DNA of 64,000 nucleotides from Winogradskyella eckloniae (GCF_013249045.1 NZ_JABRWP010000002.1:124001-188000); one strand, 5' to 3'; numbered from the stretch's first letter, positions 1 through 9,151 are shown. The notes: generated from the sequence alone by a model not told the origin. Translations and numbers: made by a program.

Positions 1-343
1 TGCAAACGGCTTTACTTTTTAGCATTGCTTTGGTTAAAGGCTCACTAGAGGCAAAATGAAAATAAGTAAACACTACATGATGCGATTGTATTAAAGGATA
101 CTCTTCAGCAATAGGTTCTTTTACTTTTACAATCATATCACTTGATGCATAAACTTCTTCAATTGTATCGAGTACAATTGCTCCTGCATCTATATAATCT
201 AAGTCAGAAAAACCACTGCCAAAACCAGCACTTTTTTGTACATAAACTACATGTTTGTTTTTTGTTAATTCAAAAACACCTGCTGGTGTCATACCAACTC
301 TGTTTTCATTGTTCTTGATTTCCTTTGGGACTCCGATTTTCAT
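1..343 (-). CDS. ald: Alanine dehydrogenase, N-terminal part (cut by window edge)
   Basis: Reading leftwards from an ATG at 343, the frame stays open to the window edge and encodes about 114 residues beginning MKIGVPKEIKNNENRVGMTP. This is the classic opening of NAD-dependent alanine dehydrogenase (L-alanine to pyruvate and ammonia, cytoplasmic), with the conserved EIKxxExRVxxTP substrate-site stretch and a VKVKEP motif near residue 75. The C-terminal Rossmann domain lies outside the window. Alanine dehydrogenase is well separated from the leuS group by a gap of about 300 bases, so it probably has its own promoter. Pyridine nucleotide transhydrogenase alpha subunit shares this N-terminal fold and is the main alternative. 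Confidence 0.88.
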   Translation of the reverse strand, partial: MKIGVPKEIKNNENRVGMTPAGVFELTKNKHVVYVQKSAGFGSGFSDLDYIDAGAIVLDTIEEVYASSDMIVKVKEPIAEEYPLIQSHHVVFTYFHFASSEPLTKAMLKSKAVC

Positions 344-649
344 TTGTTACGTTTTTTTTAGTTTAATAAATCTAAAAAATGAAATTTGTAATTCATAGAC
401 GGATCGCAAACCATCATGCTATGTTAACGCGTTTCCTTTTTGAAGATTATTAGATTAATAGCTTTCGAAAATTACTATTAAAAAATCTGTTGTTCCAAAT
501 TTCGACCCTATTTTGAAATCATTTTTACGGAATTAATATATTTATGTTAATATTTTAAAAACTTCTAAAAAGTGTATTCGTTTTCAGTGCAATATGATAT
601 TCGACCAAAGTTAAAAAGCTTCGATTACCGTAAAATACCTCATATTGAG
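344..649. other. Intergenic region upstream of ald
   Basis: This 306-base gap is the leader and promoter region of ald. It is very AT-rich and I find no convincing reading frame, RNA gene or strong hairpin. The only match to the Bacteroidota -7 box on the minus strand is TAACTTTG (complement of 606-613), about 260 bases before the ald start and without a TTG at the expected distance. The true ald promoter therefore stays unresolved. Confidence 0.4.
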
Positions 650-1084
650 TTAGTTAGATTTAGGAAGTAACATAACTTTAGTGACCTTGTTATTTTCAAA
701 AAAGACACTAAGCATTGCCGTTTTGTTAGAATTTACGGTGAGACCTGTGCCTATGTAATAATTATATTGGTCATTTGTAGATGTGCCTAGAATTTTGGGT
801 GTACCCAATTTAGAAATTACCTCTTGTCTAGAGTTGTTTTTTAATAGCTCACGATCAATTAAATCCTCTACGAGTCGGTAACGCTGCATTGGATTTTGTT
901 TCCAAGCGTTTGTCGTAAAACGATTTTCAAAAACATAAATTAATGAGGAGCTTATTACAAAGGATATAAATAGTATAAGACCCACTTGGTTCACTTGATT
1001 ATTTTTAAAATCAAAAAAATCAATTACCCTTTTACGGTCTTTTTTTGTTGAGGTTTCTTTTTCCGAAGGTTGGTCTAAATACAT
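650..1084 (-). CDS. Single-pass membrane protein with SmpA/BamE-like C-terminal part
   Basis: A 144-residue protein with a charged N-terminus, one hydrophobic segment at about 34-52, and a soluble C-terminal part of about 90 residues predicted to face the periplasm. The segment LIDRELLKNNSRQEVISKLG followed by TP (about 75-96) resembles the helix-turn of SmpA/OmlA/BamE folds, in which a small domain starts with a 'G-x-x-R-x-x-V-x-x-x-L-G-x-P' signature. This is only a weak family resemblance. The gene starts 4 bases after the DUF3298-like gene ends, itself overlapping leuS, so the three are probably co-transcribed. Function unknown. Confidence 0.7.
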   Translation of the reverse strand: MYLDQPSEKETSTKKDRKRVIDFFDFKNNQVNQVGLILFISFVISSSLIYVFENRFTTNAWKQNPMQRYRLVEDLIDRELLKNNSRQEVISKLGTPKILGTSTNDQYNYYIGTGLTVNSNKTAMLSVFFENNKVTKVMLLPKSN

Positions 1085-1088
1085 AAGA

Positions 1089-2063
1089 TCACGCTTTGGT
1101 TAGTTCAGCGTAACTCAGAAAATAGAGGTCTTCGCAAGGTGTCATAGCATGTGGATAATTAGGAATTAGTAGTACACCTTCTGAGGTTAAATTCCATGTT
1201 TTGTATTGCCAATAACTATCATTGACAAAAGTTTCACATTCTTCATCTGCAACATCATTTTCGGTATTTTGATATTTTTCCTTTAATTTCTGAAAGAAAT
1301 CAACCTCTGGGAATAGTGATTCTATATCCACAACAACCTCTAATGTTTCAAGATTAAATGTATAACCAACGTTGCCATACGAAGGATGTGCGCCACCACA
1401 ATACACGCTGTAATGTTTTAAATAGCTTATAAAACTAGTATTAACCAAATTGATGTCATAAGACATCTCAAACCATGTATTGCAATCTAATTTGTCCTTA
1501 GCATCTGATAAGTGAATAGCATCTAAAATAGGATTGAACGTATCTCGTTGTGCTTTTGTAAAGCCGTTGCCTAATCTAAACAAAGGCAATTTAGAATAGT
1601 GTTCTGTAAACCAAATTAATTGTTTACCCTTATATTTAACAACACTATCTTTTACAAAGTTTAGTTTGGGGTTTCTAAAGTCTTCTAAGGGTTCTTGGCT
1701 GGTTTCGGTTAGAACAACTTTGAAAGATTCTTCTTTTATTTTTAAAGTGCCAATGAGTTGGTTTTTCTTTTTCTTTAACTCGAAAACTTCGTTGGCATCA
1801 AACACTTTTTCTGGTGTAAAATAGTAATCATCAATTAACGTGATGCTTTCTTTGTTATAACTACCAGAAACAGGAATGCTAATTAATTTAGAATCGTAAA
1901 AATAGAAACCTTCTAATTCGCCTGAAGTTGTGTCGTTTGCGTTTGGATAAACTGTAACTTCTAGATGAATAGGATAATTGCCAACAGTACCAACATAACT
2001 TTGAGACCAACCTATAATTGGAAGCAAAGTTATGATGATATGTTTTAAAAGTTTACCCAACAA
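1089..2063 (-). CDS. Secreted protein with DUF3298-like C-terminal domain
   Basis: A 324-residue protein. The first about 20 residues form a signal peptide ending near GWSQS. The C-terminal half contains YCGGAHPSYGNVGYTFNLET followed by a VVVDIESLFPE stretch (about 220-250). This is the 'GGAHP...fnl.tg..l...dLF' signature of the DUF3298 domain, also found C-terminally in RsiV-like and PdaC-like proteins of the envelope. The N-terminal half is beta-rich and unassigned. Its start codon overlaps the end of leuS by 11 bases, so translation is probably coupled. DUF3298 domains in RsiV bind lysozyme, but this protein lacks the anti-sigma part, so I do not transfer that role. Confidence 0.75.
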   Translation of the reverse strand: MLGKLLKHIIITLLPIIGWSQSYVGTVGNYPIHLEVTVYPNANDTTSGELEGFYFYDSKLISIPVSGSYNKESITLIDDYYFTPEKVFDANEVFELKKKKNQLIGTLKIKEESFKVVLTETSQEPLEDFRNPKLNFVKDSVVKYKGKQLIWFTEHYSKLPLFRLGNGFTKAQRDTFNPILDAIHLSDAKDKLDCNTWFEMSYDINLVNTSFISYLKHYSVYCGGAHPSYGNVGYTFNLETLEVVVDIESLFPEVDFFQKLKEKYQNTENDVADEECETFVNDSYWQYKTWNLTSEGVLLIPNYPHAMTPCEDLYFLSYAELTKA

Positions 2064-5000
2064 TATTTACAATTTTGCCAGGAACCACAATTATCTTTTT
2101 AGGTGTTCTACCATCTAATTGTGCTATGGTTTTCTCATGAGCCATAACGGTTTTTTCAATTTCGTCTTTAGGCATGTCCATTGGTAGTTCTAAGGTAAAA
2201 CGCATTTTACCGTTAAACGAAATGGGATATTTTTTACTACTTTCTACCAAATGACTGGCTTCAAATTTTGGAAAATCAACCGTTGATATAGAACCTTCAT
2301 GTCCTAGTTGACTCCATAATTCTTCTGCAATATGTGGTGCGTAAGGCGAAATTAAAACCAATAATGGTTCTAATATTTCTTTACTTGTACACTTTTGAGA
2401 AGTTAACTCGTTTACAGCAATCATAAAGGTAGAAACAGAGGTGTTAAAAGAGAAATTCTCAATGTCTTCTTCTACTTTCTTTATGGTTTTGTGTAATGTT
2501 TTTAAGTTGTCTTTGCTTGGCTCAGTATCCGTTACTTTTAAACCGTTTTCATTGACAAACAGCTTCCAAAGTTTTTTAAGAAAACCATGAACACCAGTAA
2601 TACCAGCAGTATTCCAAGGTTTGTATTGCTCTAATGGTCCTAAGAACATTTCGTATAAACGTAAACTGTCTGCGCCATAATCTGCTACAATATCATCAGG
2701 ATTAACAACATTGTATTTTGATTTGGACATTTTTTCGACATCTCTTGAAACTTTAATAGTACCATCATCGTCCGTTATAAATTCTGCATTTTGAAAATCA
2801 GTCCTCCAATTTTTAAATCCTTCAATGTCTAACTCATCTGATGAATTAATTAGAGATACGTCTACATGTAATGCACGAGTATCTCTCTTAGGAAATTTGA
2901 TTGAATCTTTACACTTATCAAATTGTTCTTGACTGATTATTGAAAGAAATTTGTTTTTAAGTTTTGAGTCAATATATATTTCTCTCTCTTCAAGAGGTAG
3001 GGATTCAATCTTTTGAATTATTCTATGAGAAATGAATATACTCTTGTTGAAACCAGAAGTTATAGTTGTTGATATGTCAATTTTTTCTTTTATAAATTCA
3101 TAAACAAAAGCACTAGTTCCCAAAATCATGCCTTGGTTAATTAGCTTTTTAAAAGGTTCTTCAATATTAACAAAACCTCTATCTTTTAATAATTTTACCC
3201 AAAAACGAGAGTATAATAAATGACCAGTTGCATGTTCACTACCTCCAATGTATAAATCTACATTTTCCCAATAGTTTAAGGCTTCTTCACTTGCAAAAAC
3301 ACCATCTCTATTGGCTGCATCTTCCATATAACGGAAGAAATACCAAGAACTTCCTGCCCAACCTGGCATGGTGTTGAGTTCTAAAGGAAATATTGTTTTG
3401 TGGTCTATCAACTCATTACTAACAACTAAAGACTGAGTGGTGTCCCAAGCCCAAACATCTGCACGTCCTAAAGGTGGTTCGCCTTCTTCGGTTGGTAAAT
3501 ATTTTTCTACTTCGGGTAATTTAATTGGTAAATGTTCAGCCTCTATCATTTGAGGCATGCCATTTACATAATACACTGGGAAAGGTTCGCCCCAATAACG
3601 TTGACGAGAAAACACAGCGTCTCGTAATCTGTAATTGGTTTTTCCTTCGCCTTGACCTAATTGCTCAAGTTCGTAGATGGCACGTTTGCTTGCTTTTTTG
3701 TAGTTCATGCCGTTAAGGAAATCACTATTGACAATTTTTACGTTGTCTTTAGAGGTAAATGCCTCTTCTAACTCCTCCGAAAGCGGAGAATTCTCACTAG
3801 TACCTTTAATATTTGATAAATCAAAAATATTAGGAATTGGAATTCCGAAGTGTTTTGCAAAATCAAAATCACGTTGGTCGCCACAAGGTACAGCCATAAC
3901 TGCGCCTGTTCCGTAGCTCGCTAGTACATAATCGCCTATCCAGATAGGAATCGGTTCTTTAGAAAACGGATGTTCTGCATAAGCACCTGTAAATACACCA
4001 GAAATGGTTTTTACATCTGCCATACGATCGCGTTCGCTTCGTTTTGCTGTAGCTTCTATGTACGCTTCAACGTCTGCTTTTTGTTCTGCTGTTGTGATTT
4101 GTGATACTAACTCATGTTCTGGTGCAAGGGTCATAAACGACACGCCGAAAATAGTATCTGGTCTTGTTGTAAATACGTCTATTTTTTCATTGTGTCCATT
4201 CACATTAAATGTTACAGAAGCACCAACCGATTTCCCAATCCAGTTTTTTTGAATATCCTTTAATGCATCTGTCCAGTCAATAGTATCTAAGCCTTGTAGC
4301 AAACGTTCTGCGTAAGCTGAAATTCGCATGCTCCATTGTGTCATTTTTTTACGCACCACAGGATGGCTTCCACGTTCAGAAACGCCATTTACAATTTCGT
4401 CGTTAGCTAAAACGGTTCCTAAAGCTGGGCACCAGTTGACTTCGGTTTCTGCTAAATAAGTTAATCTGTATTTTAAGAGGACTTCTTGTTTTTCAACTTC
4501 AGAAAAAGCGTTCCATTCTGCTGCAGTAAAAGGTTCAATATTTTCATCGCAAGCTGCATTTACGGTTGCATTGCCTTCAGCTTCAAATTTTGAAACTAAA
4601 ATTTTTATGTCTTCGGCTTTATTTGATTCATTGTTGTACCAAGATTCAAATAATTGAATAAAAATCCACTGTGTCCATTTGTAATATTCAGGATTACTAG
4701 TTCTTACTTTTCGACTCCAATCAAAAGAAAACCCAATTTGGTCTAACTGTCTTCTGTAGGTTGCAATATTGGTTTCGGTTGTAATTGCAGGATGCTGACC
4801 CGTTTGTATAGCGTACTGTTCTGCTGGCAAACCAAAGCTATCGTAACCTTGAGGATGTAAGACGTTAAAACCTTTATGACGCTTATAACGTGCATAGATA
4901 TCACTAGCAATGTAACCTAAAGGGTGACCAACATGTAAACCTGCACCAGAAGGATAAGGAAACATATCTAATACGTAGTATTTTGGTTTGTCACTGTTGT

Positions 5001-5076
5001 TTGAGGCTTTAAATGTATGGTTGTCTTTCCAATATTTTTGCCAGTTTTTCTCTATGTTCTTAAAATCGTACATCAT
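2053..5076 (-). CDS. leuS: Leucyl-tRNA synthetase with extra insertion before KMSKS
   Basis: Class I aminoacyl-tRNA synthetase charging tRNA-Leu. Seen in the 1007-residue product: the HIGH-type motif HVGH at 48-51, the CP1 editing domain with TTRPDTIFG at 303-311 and GTGAVMAVPCGDQRDFDFA at about 389-407, the tRNA-binding stretch RYWGEPFPVYY near 493, and KMSKS at 782-786. Residues about 148-215 (FESWYNNESNKAED... to NWCPALGT) match the longer form found in Bacteroidota. In addition residues about 660-733 form an unusual lysine- and isoleucine-rich insertion, making the enzyme roughly 60-70 residues longer than I expect even for this phylum. Two ATGs stand in tandem at the start. It heads the transcription unit with the two genes that follow. 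Confidence 0.96.
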   Translation of the reverse strand: MMYDFKNIEKNWQKYWKDNHTFKASNNSDKPKYYVLDMFPYPSGAGLHVGHPLGYIASDIYARYKRHKGFNVLHPQGYDSFGLPAEQYAIQTGQHPAITTETNIATYRRQLDQIGFSFDWSRKVRTSNPEYYKWTQWIFIQLFESWYNNESNKAEDIKILVSKFEAEGNATVNAACDENIEPFTAAEWNAFSEVEKQEVLLKYRLTYLAETEVNWCPALGTVLANDEIVNGVSERGSHPVVRKKMTQWSMRISAYAERLLQGLDTIDWTDALKDIQKNWIGKSVGASVTFNVNGHNEKIDVFTTRPDTIFGVSFMTLAPEHELVSQITTAEQKADVEAYIEATAKRSERDRMADVKTISGVFTGAYAEHPFSKEPIPIWIGDYVLASYGTGAVMAVPCGDQRDFDFAKHFGIPIPNIFDLSNIKGTSENSPLSEELEEAFTSKDNVKIVNSDFLNGMNYKKASKRAIYELEQLGQGEGKTNYRLRDAVFSRQRYWGEPFPVYYVNGMPQMIEAEHLPIKLPEVEKYLPTEEGEPPLGRADVWAWDTTQSLVVSNELIDHKTIFPLELNTMPGWAGSSWYFFRYMEDAANRDGVFASEEALNYWENVDLYIGGSEHATGHLLYSRFWVKLLKDRGFVNIEEPFKKLINQGMILGTSAFVYEFIKEKIDISTTITSGFNKSIFISHRIIQKIESLPLEEREIYIDSKLKNKFLSIISQEQFDKCKDSIKFPKRDTRALHVDVSLINSSDELDIEGFKNWRTDFQNAEFITDDDGTIKVSRDVEKMSKSKYNVVNPDDIVADYGADSLRLYEMFLGPLEQYKPWNTAGITGVHGFLKKLWKLFVNENGLKVTDTEPSKDNLKTLHKTIKKVEEDIENFSFNTSVSTFMIAVNELTSQKCTSKEILEPLLVLISPYAPHIAEELWSQLGHEGSISTVDFPKFEASHLVESSKKYPISFNGKMRFTLELPMDMPKDEIEKTVMAHEKTIAQLDGRTPKKIIVVPGKIVNIVG

Positions 5077-5242
5077 TATTTTTTCGCCTTGTATTGAAGT
5101 GGCAAATTTAAACTTATTGACTGATAATTAAAGGGAGAAGCGCAAAAAATATACGATCATTTTCGTTCAAAAATCTAGAAATAATTACGTGTGTCGCTGT
5201 AATATTTATTAATTTCGTGGTACCGAACTTTAGAGATAAAAA

Positions 5243-5938
5243 ATGAGCGAAAAATTTGAAGCTATTCTATTAGAGCATGAAACTTTAAATAAACTTATAA
5301 AGGAAAAAGACCTTAATACGTTTGTTAAGTTTCCATCTATTGATACGTTTAGTGCAGAATTCATAGATTGGTTAAGTCCGCAGTACTACGATGCTTTTGT
5401 TGAAATTTACACAACACATTTGGGCTCAAAAAAAGAATCTAAAGTAGTGAAATTGATAAATTCTACTTGGTTTTGTAATGCTGAAACTACAGATCGTATT
5501 GTAGCATTTTTGTCTGAGCGTTTAGACACAACTGCAGAATTATCTAAACAATTGAATAAAAAAATCACAGGAAATAAAAATCTCGAAGACATTCTTAATG
5601 TCAGTGGATCAATGGTAAATGATGTTTTAAATTACGTTAACAAAGCCATTTTTGAAAAAGAACATCCTGTGATTATAGAAAAGAAGAATGAGATTTTGAA
5701 CAATAGTTTAGGCGTTTGTGAAGCATTAAAACACTTTAAGGCGTCTAGTGAAATAGAGTTTCAGATGTTTAATGGCATTTTAGATCGATTAAAAAATATT
5801 AAACTAAATACAGAGCAACAAGCACGTTATGACGCATGTATTTCTAAATCGAAATCATCATCTAATAAATATGCTATTGTTACCGTTATTATTGCAATCA
5901 TTGTAATCATAAGAATGATAGCTAGATTTGCGAATTAA
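5243..5938 (+). CDS. Putative C-tail-anchored protein of unknown function
   Basis: A 231-residue, mostly helical, charged protein with no signal peptide and a single hydrophobic segment at about 209-226 (YAIVTVIIAIIVIIRMIARF) at the extreme C-terminus. It therefore looks tail-anchored, with the bulk in the cytoplasm. I recognise no domain. It lies 26 bases upstream of ftsX on the same strand and may be co-transcribed with it, which hints at an envelope or division-related role by position only. The start at 5243 follows an AT-rich leader without a clear Shine-Dalgarno sequence, as is usual in this phylum. Confidence 0.75.
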   Translation: MSEKFEAILLEHETLNKLIKEKDLNTFVKFPSIDTFSAEFIDWLSPQYYDAFVEIYTTHLGSKKESKVVKLINSTWFCNAETTDRIVAFLSERLDTTAELSKQLNKKITGNKNLEDILNVSGSMVNDVLNYVNKAIFEKEHPVIIEKKNEILNNSLGVCEALKHFKASSEIEFQMFNGILDRLKNIKLNTEQQARYDACISKSKSSSNKYAIVTVIIAIIVIIRMIARFAN

Positions 5939-5964
5939 AAAATAAAATTTTACAGAATTTATAT

Positions 5965-6843
5965 ATGGCATCATCCTTTGACAAATATCAAAAACGTAAA
6001 CTAATATCTTCTTACATATCTGTAGTGATTAGTATCGCCTTGGTGTTGTTTCTATTAGGCTGTTTAGGTCTTTTAGTTATTAACTCTAAAAAAGTAGCTG
6101 ATCACTTTAAAGAACAGGTTGTAATGACCATTTATCTTAACGATACGGCAAAAGAGGTTGAAGTAAATCAGCTAAAAAAGAGTTTAGCAATGGCAGATTA
6201 TACTAAGGATGCTCTGTATATTTCTAAAGAAGAAGCTGCTGATTTTATGAAAGCCGAAACTGGTGAGGATTTTATGGATTTTGTTGGGTATAACCCTTTG
6301 AAGAATTCTATAGATGTGCATTTAAAGGCTGATTTTGTAACTACAGAACAATTATCTGAAATTACTGAAAGCCTATCTAATAAAGCGTTTATTGAAGAGA
6401 TTAGATATGATAATGATTTGGTAGAACTGATGAATGATAACGTTAAGAAAATTACATTTTGGGTATTACTCATTAGTGCAATTTTTACCTTAATTGCGGT
6501 ATTATTAATTAATAGTTCTATTCGTTTAGCTGTGTATTCTAAACGTTTTATTATTAAAACCATGCAAATGGTTGGCGCAACAAAACGCTTTATTCGTAAG
6601 CCTTTTGTATGGAAAAGTGTACAGTTAGGAATAATAGGAGCATTGGTGGCTTTAGCTGGTATGGCAGTTGTTTTATATTACTTAGATATTTCGTTTCCAG
6701 AATTAGAATTACTTAAAAACACTGTTTTAATTGTGGCTCTTTTTGTTGGCATCTTCTTGTTAGGTATTCTTATCACTTGGATTAGTACGTTTATTGCCAC
6801 ACAACGATTCTTAAATTTAAAGACCGATCAGTTGTATTATTAA
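5965..6843 (+). CDS. ftsX: Cell division permease-like protein FtsX
   Basis: FtsX is the membrane half of the FtsEX complex, an ABC-like module that signals to peptidoglycan hydrolases at the division site. The 292-residue product has the family's layout: a cytoplasmic N-terminus with KYQKRKLISS, TM1 at about 17-39, a large extracytoplasmic domain (about 40-160, with VVMTIYLND at its start), then TM2 about 164-188, TM3 about 217-239 and TM4 about 252-277. The MQMVGATKRFIRKPF loop after TM2 is the conserved coupling region that contacts FtsE. ftsE is not next to it, which is common in Bacteroidota. It begins a run of envelope genes continuing to uppP. Confidence 0.93.
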   Translation: MASSFDKYQKRKLISSYISVVISIALVLFLLGCLGLLVINSKKVADHFKEQVVMTIYLNDTAKEVEVNQLKKSLAMADYTKDALYISKEEAADFMKAETGEDFMDFVGYNPLKNSIDVHLKADFVTTEQLSEITESLSNKAFIEEIRYDNDLVELMNDNVKKITFWVLLISAIFTLIAVLLINSSIRLAVYSKRFIIKTMQMVGATKRFIRKPFVWKSVQLGIIGALVALAGMAVVLYYLDISFPELELLKNTVLIVALFVGIFLLGILITWISTFIATQRFLNLKTDQLYY

Positions 6844-6894
6844 GTCCAAAAAATAAAGCGTTGTGCTTTTCGTTATAACTGAAAACCAACAACA

Positions 6895-7254
6895 ATGAAC
6901 TCGTCAGTTAGAAATGCCATTATTATTGTTTTGCCTTTAGTTTTGGTGCCAGTTCTGTTTTTTAAATCATGTATAATTCAAAATACACAACCTTCAGACT
7001 GTAAGGTGGTTTCTGCAAAAATAGTTGCGCTTAAAGCATATCCAAGTTTAGATATAGGGTTTAGAGGTGACCAAGGTGAACGCTTTTATATCAATAGAGG
7101 TGTGGAGTTTGGTTTAAATTTAGATTCTCTTAACGCAAAAGTTTTAAATAAAACCGTTACTTTGCATCTACCAAAGCTGTTATTTGGAGTAACGCGACAT
7201 ATAGCACATTTGGAGATAGATGGTCAAATCCTTTATTCAGAATTTAAAAACTAA
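6895..7254 (+). CDS. Small membrane-anchored or exported protein, unknown
   Basis: A 119-residue protein with a hydrophobic N-terminal segment (about 8-25, IIIVLPLVLVPVLFFKSC) that could be a signal anchor or a lipoprotein signal, since a cysteine (C26) follows it. The rest is a small beta-rich domain containing GDQGERFYINRGVEFGLNL. It overlaps the next gene by one base at TAATG, so translation is probably coupled to DUF3098. It lies between ftsX and DUF3098. I do not recognise the family. Confidence 0.7.
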   Translation: MNSSVRNAIIIVLPLVLVPVLFFKSCIIQNTQPSDCKVVSAKIVALKAYPSLDIGFRGDQGERFYINRGVEFGLNLDSLNAKVLNKTVTLHLPKLLFGVTRHIAHLEIDGQILYSEFKN

Positions 7255-7517
7255 TGGGAGAGCAAAAAAGAAAAGTAGACTCTAAAACCGAATTTATCTT
7301 CGGAAAGAAAAATTATAAATTTTTATTTATAGGCTTAGCATGTATCGTTATAGGATTTGTTCTTATGTCTGGAGGAGGAAGCGATGATCCCAACGTTTTT
7401 GATGAATCTATCTACAGTTGGCGACGTATTCGTCTAGCACCAACTTTGGTGCTTATTGGTTTTGGTATTCAGGTTTATGCTATTCTTTTAAATCCCAATA
7501 AAGATTCCAAAAAATAA
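7254..7517 (+). CDS. DUF3098 family two-pass membrane protein
   Basis: An 87-residue protein with the features of DUF3098: a short polar N-terminus, the motif EFIFGKKNYKFLFIGLACIV leading into TM1 (about 23-42), a polar loop GGGSDDPNVFDESIYSWRRI, and TM2 at about 59-78. DUF3098 is a small family found almost only in Bacteroidota, regularly between ftsX and uppP as here. Its function is unknown, but the conserved position suggests a role in envelope growth or division. The start codon overlaps the stop of the preceding gene. Confidence 0.88.
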   Translation: MGEQKRKVDSKTEFIFGKKNYKFLFIGLACIVIGFVLMSGGGSDDPNVFDESIYSWRRIRLAPTLVLIGFGIQVYAILLNPNKDSKK

Positions 7518-7530
7518 CATTCATTTTGTT

Positions 7531-7538
7531 TACTTTTG
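7531..7538 (+). promoter_or_regulatory. Candidate -7 box for uppP
   Basis: TACTTTTG matches the Bacteroidota -7 consensus TAnnTTTG exactly and would start transcription about 30 bases before the uppP ATG. I see no TTG at the expected -33 distance, so this is a half-match only. uppP may also be read through from ftsX. Confidence 0.4.
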
Positions 7539-7572
7539 CCATGTATCTTCCCTTAATTGATACTTTAGTCCC

Positions 7573-8376
7573 ATGGAAATTATAGATGCTATTATTTTAG
7601 GAATTATCCAAGGACTAACTGAGTTTTTACCAGTGTCTTCTAGTGGTCATTTAGAGCTAGGGAAAGCCATTTTAGGCAGTGATGCTATACCAGAAGAAAG
7701 TTTAATGTTTACTGTAGTTCTTCATTTTGCTACAGCTTTAAGTACTATGGTTATCTTTAGAAAAGATATTCTAGAGATTATTAAAGGCATCATTACAAGT
7801 ATTACGACATTAAAATGGACAGAAGAATCTAAGTTTTCTTTAAAAATTCTCATTTCAATGATTCCGGCAGTCATTATTGGTTATAAATACGAACGTGTTT
7901 TTGAACAGCTTTTTGGTAATAACATTCTCTTAGTTGGTGCTATGTTAATCGTTACATCATTGTTGTTGTTTTTGGCAGATAGAGCAAAGAAAACACACAA
8001 AAAAGTATCCTTAGCCGATGGTTTTATTATTGGTATAGCACAAGGAATTGCGATGTTACCTGGTATTTCTAGATCAGGAGCAACCATATCAACCTCTGTT
8101 CTCTTAGGAATTGATAAAACTAAAGCCGCTCGATTTTCATTTTTAATGGTTGTGCCTTTAATATTTGGTAAAATTGCTAAAGATGTCTTATCTGGAGAAC
8201 TTACCTTTAGTAGTACTAGTTTTAGCTATTTAAGCATTGGGTTTGTCGCTGCATTTGTTTCTGGTTTATTTGCTTGTACATGGATGATAGCACTAGTAAA
8301 GAAAAGTAAATTAACCTATTTTGCTATATATTGTGTGCTTGTTGGATTTTTAGCAATAATTTGGACTCAAATCTAA
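7573..8376 (+). CDS. uppP: Undecaprenyl-diphosphate phosphatase
   Basis: Integral membrane enzyme (BacA family) that dephosphorylates undecaprenyl pyrophosphate to recycle the lipid carrier for peptidoglycan and surface glycans; its overexpression gives bacitracin resistance in other bacteria. The 267-residue product shows both signature motifs: GLTEFLPVSSSGHLELG (E17 and the SSSGH at 22-26) and MLPGISRSGATIS (PGISRSG at 163-169, with catalytic-site R167). About eight hydrophobic segments are visible. Its stop codon overlaps the truB start (TAATG), indicating translational coupling. Confidence 0.95.
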   Translation: MEIIDAIILGIIQGLTEFLPVSSSGHLELGKAILGSDAIPEESLMFTVVLHFATALSTMVIFRKDILEIIKGIITSITTLKWTEESKFSLKILISMIPAVIIGYKYERVFEQLFGNNILLVGAMLIVTSLLLFLADRAKKTHKKVSLADGFIIGIAQGIAMLPGISRSGATISTSVLLGIDKTKAARFSFLMVVPLIFGKIAKDVLSGELTFSSTSFSYLSIGFVAAFVSGLFACTWMIALVKKSKLTYFAIYCVLVGFLAIIWTQI

Positions 8377-9074
8377 TGCAAACAAAAGAGGACTTTTTAA
8401 ACGGACACGTCTTACTAATAGATAAACCATTGACCTGGACTTCTTTTCAGGCCGTAAATAAACTGCGTTGGGAAATAAGGCATGCCTTCAATATTAAAAA
8501 AATAAAAGTAGGTCATGCAGGTACTTTAGATCCATTAGCAACAGGATTGTTGGTGATCTGTACAGGTAAAATGACCAAACAGATTAATACCTTTCAAGGG
8601 CAAGAAAAAGAATATACAGGAACTTTTGTTTTAGGTGGCACAACACCATCTTATGATTTAGAAACAGAGGTCACAGAAACCTTCCCAACAGAACATATTA
8701 CAGACGAATTAATTCATAATGCTACGCATCAATTTATAGGAAAGATAGATCAATATCCTCCAGTGTTTTCAGCGCTTAAAAAGGATGGAAAGCGATTGTA
8801 TGAGTTTGCTAGAGCAGGCGAGGCGGTTGATATTAAATCGAGACAAGTAGAAATTTCTGAATTTGAAATTACTAAAATTGATGGTTTAGAACTCCATTTT
8901 AGAGTGGTTTGTAGCAAAGGGACTTACATTAGATCTTTGGCAAATGACTTTGGCAAAGCCTTAAATTCTGGTGCGCACTTATCTGCTTTACGTCGCACAA
9001 GAATTGGCGATTTTAACGTTGATGATGGGTTAACGCCAGAAGAATTTATTGCAAGTTTACCCTCTAACAATTGA
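8376..9074 (+). CDS. truB: tRNA pseudouridine-55 synthase
   Basis: Makes pseudouridine 55 in the T loop of tRNAs. The 232-residue product carries the TruB signature GHAGTLDPLATGLLV with the catalytic Asp at 52, and the KxxxRLYEFAR and SKGTYIRSLANDFG motifs further on. I chose the ATG at 8376, which overlaps the uppP stop, over an in-frame upstream start inside uppP, because MQTKEDFLNGHVLLIDKP aligns with the usual family N-terminus. The RNA-binding PUA domain found in E. coli TruB is absent, as in many Bacteroidota. Confidence 0.95.
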   Translation: MQTKEDFLNGHVLLIDKPLTWTSFQAVNKLRWEIRHAFNIKKIKVGHAGTLDPLATGLLVICTGKMTKQINTFQGQEKEYTGTFVLGGTTPSYDLETEVTETFPTEHITDELIHNATHQFIGKIDQYPPVFSALKKDGKRLYEFARAGEAVDIKSRQVEISEFEITKIDGLELHFRVVCSKGTYIRSLANDFGKALNSGAHLSALRRTRIGDFNVDDGLTPEEFIASLPSNN

Positions 9075-9151
9075 TTTAACAAGGGTTTAATATTGGTATT
9101 TAAACTATTTCGTTATTATATTCGTATATATTTTAAAAATCGCTTACTCCG

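Noticed and set aside
3525..4252. Plus-strand ORFs inside leuS (3525-3716, 3707-3916, 4004-4252)
   Set aside because: All are antisense shadows of the well-supported leuS reading frame; the coding signal belongs to the minus strand.
6198..6563. 121-residue antisense ORF inside ftsX
   Set aside because: Fully contained in ftsX, no own start signals and no recognisable domain.
8331..8375. Upstream start for truB within uppP
   Set aside because: It would add 15 residues not seen in TruB and lies inside the uppP coding end; the TAATG overlap at 8376 is the usual arrangement.
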